Part shown: positions 31,960 through 42,850 of the stretch, piece after piece | Numbering within the stretch: the first letter of the stretch is position 1 | Layout: each line of letters begins with the position of its first letter | Origin: Hydnum rufescens UP504 | Lineage: Eukaryota; Basidiomycota; Agaricomycetes; Cantharellales; Hydnaceae | Direction of reading: 5' to 3' | DNA: 43,649 nt | Assembly (NCBI GenBank): GCA_014904985.1 | Contig: MU129045.1 | Span: 1 to 43,649 of the forward strand | Translations under genes and position numbers: made by a program | Notes under the pieces: model-generated | Told to the model about the DNA's origin: nothing | Database searches by the model: none | The model's input: the letters and a program-made list of their open reading frames with translations, nothing else

Positions 31960-32800
31960 TTCAAGCCTCAAAAATCCCTTGGTTTAAGCCCTTCAAGAAA
32001 ATCTGTGTCTTACCAGCATTGAACCCTGGAAGAGAAGTATAATCACTTATACTAAGGAAGTCCGCATTTTGGCATGTGACTTAAGGGCAGGTGATCTAGC
32101 AAGAGGTTAGTAAGGAGGGAGATGAGTAAGACAATTGGTAAGGTGATTAGTGAGCATGACTAAAGGGTGAGTAAGGGGATTAGTAAAAGGATGAGTCATG
32201 TGGAGGGTTCAGAAAGGTATAAAGAGAGGGGGGATTTAGGCAGGAGGAGCATCTGAAGAGGAGTCTCCTCCAAGGATCAAGGTGCTCCCTGAGGATCATT
32301 GTACCCTAGTATCCAAGTACCCATTAGTAGAGAGAATAATAGTATCTTGAACAAGGAGAAGAGTATAAAAGGGAATAAGAGAATCAGAGTGTGTCAGTCT
32401 CACTTAGTTGTGTGAAGTATAGTGGATAGTTGTAGAACCCTCAGAGTAGGAGTTGCTAGACATCCATTCTTGAAGTTGTGTGTTTGAATCCCAAGTCTTA
32501 CAGTTGTGTCTTGAAGTGTCTTGGAAGTGTCTTAAGGTCTTGTGTTTGAATCTTGGTGTCTTGCTATCTGCATTTTGGAGTATCTGAAGGTCCTGTGTTC
32601 GAATCTTGTGCTGAGCATCTATCTTGGAGTCTTGTGTTCGAGTCCTAAGGTCAAACCAACAACAAAACTAGTACAAAACAACAGTTGAGTGGCACATAAC
32701 CCATAAAAACTGATCTGTCCTCATCTAACACTTTCTAAACAAACACCTTATAACATTTTAGCTGATCAAAACAAATAAAGCCCATTAGGTCTCTTCCATA
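31960..32800 (+). mobile_element. LTR-like insertion with TATA box inside the copia reverse transcriptase
   Basis: Copia coding sequence stops after DFFKTYAPT (about 32815) and resumes at LVILALATKHNLELVHFD (about 31930), so 0.8 kb is foreign. Plus-strand GTTCAGAAAGGTATAAAGAG (about 32209-32228) is a TATA promoter, and GGAGTTGCTAGACATCCA follows at about 32450. Both motifs recur in the same order at 36960-37190, so the two regions share a repeat family. Exact ends were not found. Confidence 0.5.
32470..32650 (+). repeat. Four tandem units with TGTTCGAATC-type motif
   Basis: GTGTGTTTGAATCCCAAG, CTTGTGTTTGAATCTTGG, CCTGTGTTCGAATCTTGTG and CTTGTGTTCGAGTCCTAAGG. The core resembles the Pol III B box (GGTTCGANTCC), but no tRNA fold or A box is visible. 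Confidence 0.5.
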
Positions 32801-34521
32801 CTGGATTGTCGGGGCATATGTCTTGAAGAAGTCTACTCTGGGAACTTCAGTATGGCCCTTTGCTACTACACAAGCTTGATAGCTGGTGATGTTGCCACTG
32901 GAGTCTCATTTAATTTTGAATACCCACCGACTGCCAACAATCTGTCAGTCTGCAGGTTTCTCTACCCACTTGAAAGTTTTACTTTTGGCCAGGGCATCCA
33001 TTTCATAGATGCATGCTTCCATCCAATGGTCTGCTTCTGGCGACACCATGGCCTGCTTGTAACTTGAAGGTTCATGTGGCATGGCCAATTTAGCATGTTC
33101 ATCACCCACTGAAACAGCATCCATAGGGTTTGAGCTCTTCGGTGTTGAATTGGAACAACTATACAAGGTAAGGGCAAGTTTCGGGTTTTTGTCATCATGC
33201 ATAGGTTTGATTACTGTGTGTCCTGATCAATGGAGTACTGGTTCTTTGTTAGGTAATGAGTGTGTGGACAGTTGGGATGGTGGAGCAGCAGTTGAGGATT
33301 TGAGTGCTGGTGAGTCAGTGACTTTATCAACAGGATTTGTCTTCTGATCATTATCCTCATGCACATTATTCTCCCCCCCTTTGACTGAAGATCCAACTTC
33401 AATTTCAACATGTTCCATTACTCCCATTCCCTCATCAAATATCACATTGCAAGATTCAAAGAAGTGTTTAGATTGGCAGTGGTAAACTTGGTAGGCTTTC
33501 TTGGATTCCAAATACCCCAAGTAAATGCATTCCATACTACACACACCTAATTTGTCATGATGTTTCGCAGGAATTTGGACATGGGCTTTGCACCCAAATA
33601 CACAAAGTAGCAATAGAGTCAGTTTCTGGCCAAAATAGGCCTCATGAGGGGTGATACTACTGGGCAAAGCTCATGATGGTGTTATATTATGAATATGTAC
33701 CATGTGTTGGACTGCATGGCCCCAAAAGGCCTTTGGGAGTCTGGCATCTTGGAGTAGGGACCAAGCATGTCCCATGATATATCCATTTGCATGTTCAGCA
33801 ACACCATTCTTGGGAGGGGTATCGGGATTCGTGAGTTCATGCTTTTGTCCCTTCTCTTTGAGATAAGCTTGAAACTCTTTTGAACTATACTCCCCCCCAC
33901 CATCGGTGCATAGGGCTATGACATGTTGTCTGGTTTCATTTTGGCACACACAACAAATGATTTATATTCCACAAATGTGTCGCTCTTGTGCTTAATAAGC
34001 AAAACACTAATTCAGTGAGACTTGTTGTCAATGAATAGTGCATAATATCATTCGTTCGATGGTGTGAGTATCAGGGCTGGTCCCCAGATGTCTGAAAATA
34101 CATGGCCAAGTACTGTGTCAGCACACATTGATGTTTCCTTTGGAATAGGGGTCCGAGCATGTTTACCCTCAACACAAGGGCTACAGATGGCCAAAGGTTC
34201 CTTTGAGTCAGAGGGAATCTCCATTCCTTTGACTAAGTCCTTATTAACCATGTGGCAGATAGAGTTGTAATGGATGTGTCCAAGTCGATGATGCCAGATT
34301 TCAATGGATGCACATGAAGATAGAGATCCTATAGCAAGTCCATACTGACTTGAGGTGTTGACATACTGATACACACTCTTTCCTCAGCATAGACTGAGAC
34401 TTGCAGTGTATATAGGTTTCTGTCAATAGGGGAAAGCCCTACAACCTCATTCTTTGAGTCTCAGATGATGCACTCATTTGCAGTGAATTGGGTTGAGCAC
34501 CCAGAGTGGCCAAGTTGCCGC

Positions 34522-35902
34522 TGTTGGAGGGATAAATCCCTACACCATAGAATCCTCATCCTTGGCCCATTTTCCCTACGAACGAATCAATTATATGTCA
34601 CCACACTCATTTAATTATATCACCATTCGTTTATTCATGAAATCAATTGGATTCCTACCCTTTCCAACCCATAATATCGCCTCATTCCTTTACCATGTCC
34701 ACCAGTTAATTTATTGACTATCTGTCAGACTTCAACAGTCCTCATCAAAAAGGGGCAGTTTATGCCCTACTTCAAGTCCATTTTCTTTGGACAAGGCAAT
34801 TCAACTTGCCATCTTTCTTCAAGACTGGGTGACTTGCCTGCTCTTCCAAGTCATCCTACTGCCTTAAGGGTGACAGATTGTGATTATGTAATGACGTGGA
34901 CTGGGCCTAGTTCCAATTCTGGACTCGTGGATTTGTCACATGATCCAGATAGGGGCTGCACTACTCTGAAGGAGTATTTTTCGAATTTCTCCGTCAGTTT
35001 TGATCGGATCGACTCGAAACGACCGCGCCCAGAAAGATATGAATCGTGCCTATCGAACGGTACCAAATAAGAAACGAACGGATCAAAACTGCGGTCCCTG
35101 TAACAATATCTTGCCATAATTCATACTCTGAAGGAGTATTTTTCGAATTTCTCCGTCAGTTTTGATCGGATCGACTTGAAACAACCATGCCCTGAAAGCT
35201 GTTGAAAATGCGCATCGAAAGGTACCAAGGGAAAAACGAGCGGACGCGAACTCCATTTTGCACAAGACAACTCCCTCCCCATGACTCCCCTTTGCTCCAC
35301 CATTCAAAATAGCGAATTACTTCCGACCCTCTTATGTCCGATGGAGAAGACTCTCAGGGCGACCTATTCCACTTTTCCTTAAGGGAACTTGTCCAGGTTT
35401 GAAGGAGGAATAGCATGTAATGTGTCAATCTCCCCTTTTATCTTGAAATTGGAATATCTCCATCAGTTTTGAAGATTTTAACTTCATTTCTTTTTCTCTG
35501 TGTGTCCCTTATGTCCGACTTTTTCAATTTCTATTGAGTCGAAGTCTGGATTGTATATTAGGTGCAGCTAGCACACAAATTCAGTAGTTCTTCCCCCTCC
35601 CTCCAGTTTGAAGCTCCTTGAACAGCTGCTGGTTCCTGGGTGATTTCTCACTACAAAAAGCGAATTCTAACTACACTTTGACTAAGGTCTCAAGAAGGGA
35701 TTCTTAGGGTGTGGTAATTTGACTGAAATACACATTCTCACTTAATTGCTTGGGCTTTGCTGGCTCACTGCAATTCCCCCTGTCCAAAAGACCTTCCTCC
35801 ACTCAAACCTAAACAACCAGATTAGATCTGTGATCCCCTCTTTCATCCCCGGCTCAACCTCGCGGACAGTAGTTGGATTGGTTGATAACCATCCTGCTTA
35901 CA
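34522..35902 (+). mobile_element. Solo LTR, TGTTGGAGGG family (copy 3)
   Basis: 1381 bp, TGTTGGAGGG...TGCTTACA, flanked by CCGC (34518-34521 and 35903-35906), an intact 4-bp duplication. It sits within the copia reading frame, between NLLSV and QLGHSG on the minus strand. Two tandem internal modules starting at GGAGTATTTTTCGAATTTCT (about 34970 and 35133) are the cleanest in the window. Confidence 0.9.
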
Positions 35903-36160
35903 CCGCACAGAGAGTAAATTCCCATTTAGTTCAGATCTGTGTGCCCTGGACAAGTTTATAGCTGCATTGAAGGATGAAGTTGTGGCCATGGAAGACATGA
36001 ACTAGTATGAAGGGAGTGATGGTTGGTAGATTACTGAGAGTGCATTGTGGAAGATAAAAACATCCAGTATCAGAAAATGTGAATATCCATTGATCCCAGC
36101 CTATGGAATGATCATGTGACCTATTACAAAATTAATTATGGCTATGCATGAAAACAGAAT
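35903..36160. other. Short copia scrap then unassigned sequence
   Basis: Minus strand from ~35935 reads SELNGNLLSV, the end of the copia segment displaced by LTR copy 3. Beyond it I recognise nothing. Confidence 0.4.
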
Positions 36161-36164
36161 TTGT

Positions 36165-36625
36165 TTGATTACTCCATCAGTTTTGATCAGAAATGTATGT
36201 ACATATAACTCTTAGAAAGCTGAAATTAACACCTTTTGAATGGTACCAAACACAAGTTGAATGGACCAAAACTGCACTCTCCAGGCTGATTTTACTATCA
36301 AAATCCAGAATTTCCAGTATAAAACAAATTTTGCCATCAATTCATGTCCAATCCTCTCAAAATTACTGTGCCTAGAAAGATGTTGAAAATATGCATCAAA
36401 TGATACCAAGCACATGAAGAACAGATCAAAACTGCACTCTACAGAATGAAATTACTATCAGAATCAACACCCATTAGTATTTTATGAATTTCTCTGTCAG
36501 TTCACATTTGATCTGCTCAGAACCACTGTGACCAGAAAGCTATTAAAAATATGCATCAAATCATACCAAACACACCTATTACAGATACAAACTGCTGTCT
36601 CTGCATCAAACCCCACCCCATGCAC
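36165..36625 (+). repeat. Old, CpG-depleted tandem modules of the LTR family
   Basis: Three or four degenerate ~130-150 bp units: CATCAGTTTTGATCAGAAAT, GAATGGTACCAAACACAAGT, TGGACCAAAACTGCACTCTC, then AGAAAGATGTTGAAAATATG and CATCAAATGATACCAAGCAC, and again. They align with the fresh modules (CGTCAGTTTTGATCGGATCG, CGAACGGTACCAAATAAG), with CpG positions replaced by TpG or CpA. Confidence 0.6.
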
Positions 36626-36799
36626 TTGTTCCTATTATTAACCAGTAACAAAAGCATCTTAACCACTGGACTACAAACAAATTAATCTCCAAGAACTCAG
36701 AAGTATCCTTTGATTTCATCTCCCATTGCCATAAATAACTTCTAGAACTTCACAGATAAGAAAGATAATGCCTCCTTGACAACCCTTTTGTTCTTTTTA

Positions 36800-37260
36800 T
36801 GAATGACTCACCTTCCTTGCAACCACTTTATGAATGACTCACCTATCATGCAACCACCTTATGAATGACTCACCCTCCTTGACAACCCTATTGTTCTCAC
36901 CTATGACTCATATATGACTCACCTAGGAGTGAGTCATATTCTTTAAACACAGCCACCTTCAGAAAGGTATAAAAGCTGGTAGATTTTCCTGTATCCCCCC
37001 ATCTCCTCACTACTGGGAATATACTACTGTCTACAAATCTGCTTGCATCTCAAGAGAGTACTGATCTAAAGCCATCTGGAGCTAAGTCATATACAAGGTT
37101 GTTAAGACTAAGTCACTGGATGCCCTCTATGTGAAATACTAAGCCAAGGATAGTTGCAGGACCTAAGGTTAGAGTTGCTGGACATCCAAGGAAAAGTGAG
37201 TAATAACAAAGTCAAGTCAGAAGAAGAAAGAAACACATTGACACACTGAATCAAGCTAAG
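36800..37260 (+). promoter_or_regulatory. Promoter with six TGACTCA sites and a TATA box
   Basis: TGACTCA (Gcn4/AP-1-type bZIP site) at 36804, 36835, 36866, 36904 and 36915 and reversed (TGAGTCA) at 36930; the first three lie 31 bases apart. TATAAAAG follows at 36968-36975 within AGAAAGGTATAAAAGCTGG, then GAGTTGCTGGACATCCAAG at about 37170-37190. The shared TATA and downstream motif with 32210-32465 suggest an LTR promoter; no downstream gene is visible. Confidence 0.5.
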
Positions 37261-37733
37261 TTGCATGGTTGCCAATCATAACATGCAAATCAATTCTCTC
37301 ATGCCACCCCTTGAACTTCTCTCATCCACTCTTCATCAGTGAGAGGCTGACCTCAAAACAAAATCCAAGATACTCAACAATTGCAACATCAAGTTAGCCT
37401 GTGATGAAGAATGCATTGCTAACTGGCACAATTCTCTTCTCCATCCTTCAGCATTTCATCACATATCACAGACTGACAGACTATCCCATATCTTTTGTAA
37501 CAAGTGCCTCCCAGATTCAGGAGGGCACCTGTTGTTGTACTTGGACAAAGCAAGTCAACAGGGGAGGGAGTAGGATAGGGGAGAATAGGAGAAGAAGGTG
37601 TAATCACACTGCCCTCAGCACTAGCTTTGGACAGAGGAGCTGGACACAGAGCTAAGCACTGGCTTTGCTCTGAGCCCAGGGGAAAAGGTTGTGAGGGAAG
37701 GGAAGTCATGATGAAAGGTAGTAAAGTAGTGAC
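37261..37733. other. Unassigned
   Basis: No domain or repeat recognised before the TGTCAGG repeat begins at 37734. Confidence 0.4.
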
Positions 37734-38026
37734 TGTCAGGATCAAATTGACATTTGCTTCCACTTAAGGACTTACCCGTTGGAGTATCATTCTTCATTGA
37801 CTCTATCATATGGCACCTACTTCCTCAAATGCTCTTGTCTCCTCTCTCCCTCCATTCACTAAGGGGGTTATTGTCATCCTTGCCATTATTGGCATTTCTC
37901 TTATTATTATTTTCCTTGCTCTATCAGGCCTTGACCAGCAGGCTATGGGCTGGGTAGTCAACCAGTGGCAGCATTGGTGCCCTTGTCAGCACCTGTCATT
38001 CCCTTGCTCCCCACGTTGTTGGAGGG
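37734..38026 (-). mobile_element. TGTCAGG repeat, copy U (broken)
   Basis: Starts TGTCAGGATCAAATTGACAT and is cut at GCTCCCCACGT by LTR copy 4. It contains the first 65 codons of the membrane-protein frame (plus-strand ATG at 37810). The remainder of U is not found in the window. Confidence 0.7.
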
Positions 38027-39131
38027 ATAAAATCCCATTACATACATACCTCATCCAGGCCCAATTACCTCCTCAAACGAATCCATATTCTTACATTTCT
38101 CTTGTATCCACACTCGTTATTCCTCTGGCTGTCAAATAGCATGGATTCACATCCCAGGATCTATGGTCCTTTTTACTTTTCCTCCACCCTATATATGAGA
38201 CAATTATTTGTCCATCCTTGGCACTTCAACAGGCCATCCAATTTGTACTTATCTCCAAGCCAGTTCAACCAGGCTATAGCAATTCAACTTGCTTACTTTC
38301 GTCCATCTATTGTATCACCATCAGCATATCCAATTGCCTCAAGGGCGTTATTTGACCTTGTATTATGTAACATGACTCCCACTTTGACTCATGGACTTGT
38401 CACATGTTGAATAGGGGCTATTCCAATACTCTCAAGGAGTATTTCGCGAATATATCCACCAATTTCGATTGGATCGACTTGGCAAGACAGCGCCCAGAAA
38501 GCTATGATTAATACCTGTCTAACGGTACCACACACACATTTATTGGATGAGAACTGCATCCTCCAGGTCGATTTTACCTCATGTTCCACACTATTCTTCA
38601 GTATTTTGCAAATAACTCCATCAGTTTTGATCCGATTCATTCGAAACAACCACCCCTGGAAAGACGCTGAAAATCCTCATCGAAAAGTACCAAGGGAAAA
38701 ACGAGCGGATAAGAACTCGGCGTTCTGTAATTTAGTCTCCCCATGGCTCATTTCACTTTTACCTCCGCTTTTCTGATTACTAAAGGCAATTATGGTTCTG
38801 GCACCCTATGTCTGATGGATGGTACATCTAGGGCGACCAGTTCCACCTTTCCCCAAGGGATTTTGTTCAGTAGGAGAGGAGGAATACCTTGGTTAAGCCA
38901 TATTCCTTTCAAGTCATCAGAGAGGCTTTGGGCATGCTGAAAGCCAGAGGATGGTGCAGAACATAAATAGAATATATTGAGAGGGATTTACAATACACTC
39001 AACCCTACTTCATGCCAGACTATTATAGTCTACTAAATTAGTGCTGAATCAGATGTCCCTGAATCTAGGACAAAGTAGAAAAAAAAATGCAGTTGCACAC
39101 TTCAGTGCAAAGGACTGTAAGTGCAGGAGAT

Positions 39132-39978
39132 TGTCAGGATCAAATTGACATTTGCTTCCACTTAAGGACTTACCCGTTGGAGTATCATTCTTCATTGACT
39201 CTATCATATGGCACCTACTTCCTCAAATGCTCTCGTCTCCTCTCTCCCTCCATTCACTAAGGGGGTTATTGTCATCCTTGCCATTATTGGCATTTCTCTT
39301 ATTATTATTGCCCTTGTTCTATCAGGCCTCGACCAGCAGGCTATGGGCTGGGTAGTCAACCAGTGGCAGCATTGGTCCCCTTGTCAGCACCTGTCATTCC
39401 CTTGCTCCCCATGTGAGTCCATGGAGTTACCAATCCAGACTCCCCCTCCTCCTCCTCTGCCCCCAGTCCCTGAATCCACACCACCTGTCCCAATCCATAC
39501 TCCATCCACATCATTATGGTCCTTCAACACTTTGGACACCTTTGGAGTACCCAGGCATACACTGCCTTGGAAGTACATATGCTAAGGGGGATACATATGG
39601 AAGTTGGGGCATAGCCATGTGGAGGTGCACACAGGATTTGTAACACAGCTGCATCAGCTTAGTGAGGCTTAGTGATGGTGGCTGTGGAGGCTGACTGATG
39701 GGCTGTGGAGCTGGCATTCTAGGAGGATCTGGAAGGTTATGGAAGATGGTGGAAGGCTCTGGAAGGCTGGTGGCTGTGTGCAGGAAATAGTATTTATAGC
39801 CCTTCACAGTTGGGGGATCACCAGTTTCAATCTCTCAGGATTCCCACTGTGATAGGTGCAAGACTTGTGTGTCCCTTGTTGTGTGGTGTATACTCAGGAT
39901 TCCCACTGTGATAGTGTGTGGTTAATTAATCTCTTTCCTCTTTCTGTTTGTGGCTTTGATGGCAGTGTCACCCTGACA
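39132..39978 (-). mobile_element. TGTCAGG repeat, copy V (complete, 847 bp)
   Basis: Plus strand begins TGTCAGGATCAAATTG and ends GTGTCACCCTGACA. The ends are inverted (TGTCAGG / CCTGACA) and flanked by GAGAT on both sides (39127-39131, 39979-39983). TG...CA ends, a 5-bp duplication and a TATA box (GCTATAAATA, minus strand 39800-39791) fit a solo LTR read on the minus strand. A small non-autonomous DNA element is the alternative. Confidence 0.75.
39208..39585 (+). CDS. Small membrane-protein frame, 125 codons, in repeat V
   Basis: MAPTSSNALVSSLPPFTKGV starts a frame with one strong membrane segment (VIVILAIIGISLIIIALVL, residues ~20-40). A Trp/Cys-rich stretch (WVVNQWQHW, CQHLSFPC) and a Pro-rich tail (IQTPPPPPLPPVPESTPP) follow, ending HTLPWKYIC. 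The same frame starts at 37810 (+) and 42774 (-) in copies U and X, and X's second half (41213 downward) is also open. It runs antisense to the repeat's TATA promoter, so it may be fortuitous. No family recognised. Confidence 0.35.
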   Translation: MAPTSSNALVSSLPPFTKGVIVILAIIGISLIIIALVLSGLDQQAMGWVVNQWQHWSPCQHLSFPCSPCESMELPIQTPPPPPLPPVPESTPPVPIHTPSTSLWSFNTLDTFGVPRHTLPWKYIC

Positions 39979-40646
39979 GAGATGTGAATTTCTATAGTCT
40001 TCCCCCTCCCCAGTTTTGAGGCACTGATGTATTGCCACTGGTTCCTTGGGTGAATTCCACCAAGACTACTGCACTTTGTCTAGGGCCTCAAGAGGAGAGC
40101 CTTAGGGTATGGTATTGTGACACATATTCATTCTTTGTTCTATTGCTTGGGCAGGTGTTGCTTACAGCATTAGATTTCTATCCCAAAAGACCTTCATTCC
40201 TTTGAGCCTCAACATTCAGATTGATCCCATGGTCCCCTCTTTTCATTCTTGATTCCATATCGTGGACTGTGGCTGTCAGGGCAACACTGCTGTTGAAGCC
40301 ACAAACAGAAAGAGGAAAGAGATTAATTAACCACATGCTATTGCAGTGGGAATCCTGAGTATAAACCACACCACAAGTCTCACACCTATCACAGTGGGAA
40401 TCCTGAGAGATCGAAACTGGTGATCCCCCAACTGTGAAGGGCTATAAATACTATTTCCTGCACACAGCCACCAGCCTTCCAGAGCCTTCCACCATCTTCC
40501 ATAACCTTCCAGATCCTCCTAGAATGCTGGTTCCACAGCCCATCAGTCAGCCTCCACAGCCACCATCACTAAGCCTCACTAAGCTGACACAGCCATGTTA
40601 TGAATCCTGTGTGCACCTCCACATGGCTATGCCCCAACTTCCATAT

Positions 40647-42850
40647 TGTCAGGGAAACACTGCCATTGAAGCCACAAACAGAAAGAGGAAAGAGATTAAT
40701 TAACCACATGCTATCGCAGTGGGAATCCTGAGTATACACCACACAACAAGGGACACACAAGTCTCACACCTATCACAGTGGGAATCCTGAGAGATCAAAA
40801 CTGGTGATCCCCCAACTGTGAAGGGCTATAAATACTATTTCCTGCACACAGCCTCCAGCCTTCCAGAACCTTCCGCCATCTTCCATAACCTTCCGGATCC
40901 TCCTAGAATGCCAGCTCCACAGCCCATCAGTCAGCCTCCACAGCCACCATCACTAAACCTCACTAAGCTGATGCAGCTGTGTTACAAATCCTGTGCGCAC
41001 CTCCACATGGCTATGCCCCAACTTCCATATGTATCCCCCTTAGCATATGTACTTCCAAGGCAGTGTATGCCTGGGTACTCCAAAGGTGTCCAAAGTGTCA
41101 AAGGACTGTAATGATGTGGATGGAGTATGGATTGGGACAGGTGATGTGGATTCAGGGACTGGGGGTAAAGGAGGAGGAGGGGGAGTCTGGATTGGCAACT
41201 CCATGGACTCACATTGTTGGAGGGATAAATCCCTACCACATAGAATTCGTATCACCACCCAATTACCTCCTCAAACGAATCCAATATGTTCAATTCCGCC
41301 TCCTCCATTTCCCATCATTCCTTTTATTATTAAATAGCACAGATTCCCCTCTTTCAAAACCATGGCCTACTTGCTTCCCCTCCACCTTGTATATGAGACA
41401 ATTGTTTGTCCACCTCCAGGTCTTCAACAGACCACCTGATTTTGTATTTACCTCAAGTCCAGCCAATTGTGGCTTTGGCAATTCAACTTGCCCTCTTCAT
41501 TGATGCTCAATCCAGTCTTCTGTGCCATTGCCTCAAGGGTGATATACGAGTCCCAATTATATAATCAAGATTGCCTAATCCTCTGGATCCAACTCACGGA
41601 TTAGTCACATGCTAAATAGGGGCTATTCCCATACTCTCAAGGAGTATTTCGTGAATATCTCCCTCATTTTTGATCGGATCGACTCGGAAAGATAGCGCCC
41701 AGAAAGCTACAATCAATGCCTATCCAACGGTACCACACACGCGTTTATCGGATACGAACTGCATCCTCCAGGTCGATTTTACCTCATGCTCCACACTACC
41801 CTTCAGTATTTTGCGAATATCTCCACCAGTTTTGATCCAATTCGTTAGTAATGACCACCCCTGGAAAGACGCTGAAATCCGCATCGAATGGTACCAAGGG
41901 CAAAACGAGCGGATTAGAACTCGGCTTTCTGTGATTTAGTCTCCCCATGTCTCATTTCACTTTTACCTCCGCTTTTCTGATTATTAAAGGCAATTATGGT
42001 TCCGGTACCCTATGTCCGATGGAGGGTACGTCTAGGGCGACCAGTTCCACCTTTCCCCAAGGGATTCTGTTCAGTAGGAGAGGAGGAATACCTTGGTTAA
42101 GCCATATTCCCCTGTTCTGACTTGTTAATTGAATATCTCCTTCAGTTTTCAAGCTTTTGACTTGATTTCTTTTTCATCATTTTCGCCTTAATCCTACCTT
42201 TCTTCCGGTTACCATAGCATTTTTCTGTGATGTATATTAAGTGCAAGAGATGCGAATTTCCATTGTCTTTCCCCTCATCCCCAGTTTTGAAGGCTTAACA
42301 AATGGCCACTGGTCCAAGGGTAAACTCCACAACACAATCACTACTTATCACGCTTTTGATAGGTTCTCAAGAGGAGGACTTAGTGTGTGATTTGATCCCT
42401 TCATTCACTGTTTAGATAGTCGCTATCAAAGCAGTACATTTCTCCCATCCAAAGACCACTCCTTCCCAAGGACCTGAACACCTGGATTGATCCCATGATC
42501 CCTTCTCTTCGTTCTCGATCTCGTATCATGGACTGTGGCTGGAGTTGACTTCAAATTCCCACTTACAATGTGGGGAACAAGGGAACAACAGGTGCTGACA
42601 AGGGCGCCAATGCTGCCACTGGTTGACTACCCATCCCATAGCCTGCTGGCTGAGGCCTGATAGAGTGAGGGCAATAATAATAAGAGAAATGCCAATAATG
42701 GCAAGGATGACAATAACCCCCATAGTGAATGGAGGGAGAGAGGAGACAAGAGCATTTGAGGAAGTAGGTGCCATATGATAGAGTCGATGAAGAATGATAT
42801 TCCAATGGGTAAGTCCTTAGGCAGAAGCAAATGTCAATTTGATCCTGACA
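40647..42850 (+). mobile_element. TGTCAGG repeat, copy X (split by LTR copy 5)
   Basis: Segments 40647-41214 and 42568-42850 (about 850 bp without the insertion). It starts TGTCAGGGAAACACTGCC and ends CAATTTGATCCTGACA, with CATAT on both sides (40642-40646, 42851-42855). TATAAATA at 40827-40834 lies on the sense strand. The minus strand carries the membrane-protein frame, split by the LTR. Confidence 0.8.
41215..42567 (+). mobile_element. Solo LTR, TGTTGGAGGG family (copy 5)
   Basis: 1353 bp, TGTTGGAGGGATAAATCCC to CCCACTTACA. Flanks ACAT (41211-41214) and ATGT (42568-42571), each one CpG transition from ACGT. Its orientation relative to the host repeat is opposite to copies 4 and 6, yet the insertion point is the same. 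Confidence 0.85.

Larger units (their letters stand above)
31405..34521 (-). pseudogene. Decayed Ty1/copia polyprotein
   Basis: Minus strand, from 34521 down. Pre-integrase: QLGHSGCSTQFTANEC then IWHHRLGHIHYNSI with SPCVEGKHART. Integrase core: DIWGP, ALCTDGGGEYSS and KNGVAEHANGYI. Post-core: PHEAYFGQKLTLLLLCVFGC. Reverse transcriptase: DHWMEACIYEMDAL, GSRWVFKIK, VHFDVKSAFLN and SLYGLKQAAHEWY. The active-site box reads HVNDI in place of YVDDM. TGA stops occur at (plus coordinates of the triplet) 34461, 34048, 34012, 33671, 33227, 32945, 32906 and 31490, with frameshifts near 34390 and 33945. A ~0.8 kb insertion splits the reverse transcriptase and an LTR lies at the 5' side. Gag and protease are not seen. 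Confidence 0.8.
38027..40273 (+). mobile_element. LTR, TGTTGGAGGG family (copy 4), split by repeat V
   Basis: Begins after ACGT (38023-38026), reads TGTTGGAGGGATAAAATCCC, is interrupted by V (39132-39978) at GCAGGAGAT|GTGAA, continues 39979-40273, and is cut by W at GGACTGTGGC. Its 3' end lies beyond the window. Alignment with copy 5 confirms both break points. Confidence 0.8.

Noticed and set aside
32470..32650. Possible tRNA genes suggested by TGTTCGAATC motifs
   Set aside because: No A box, acceptor stem or cloverleaf can be drawn around any of the four motifs.
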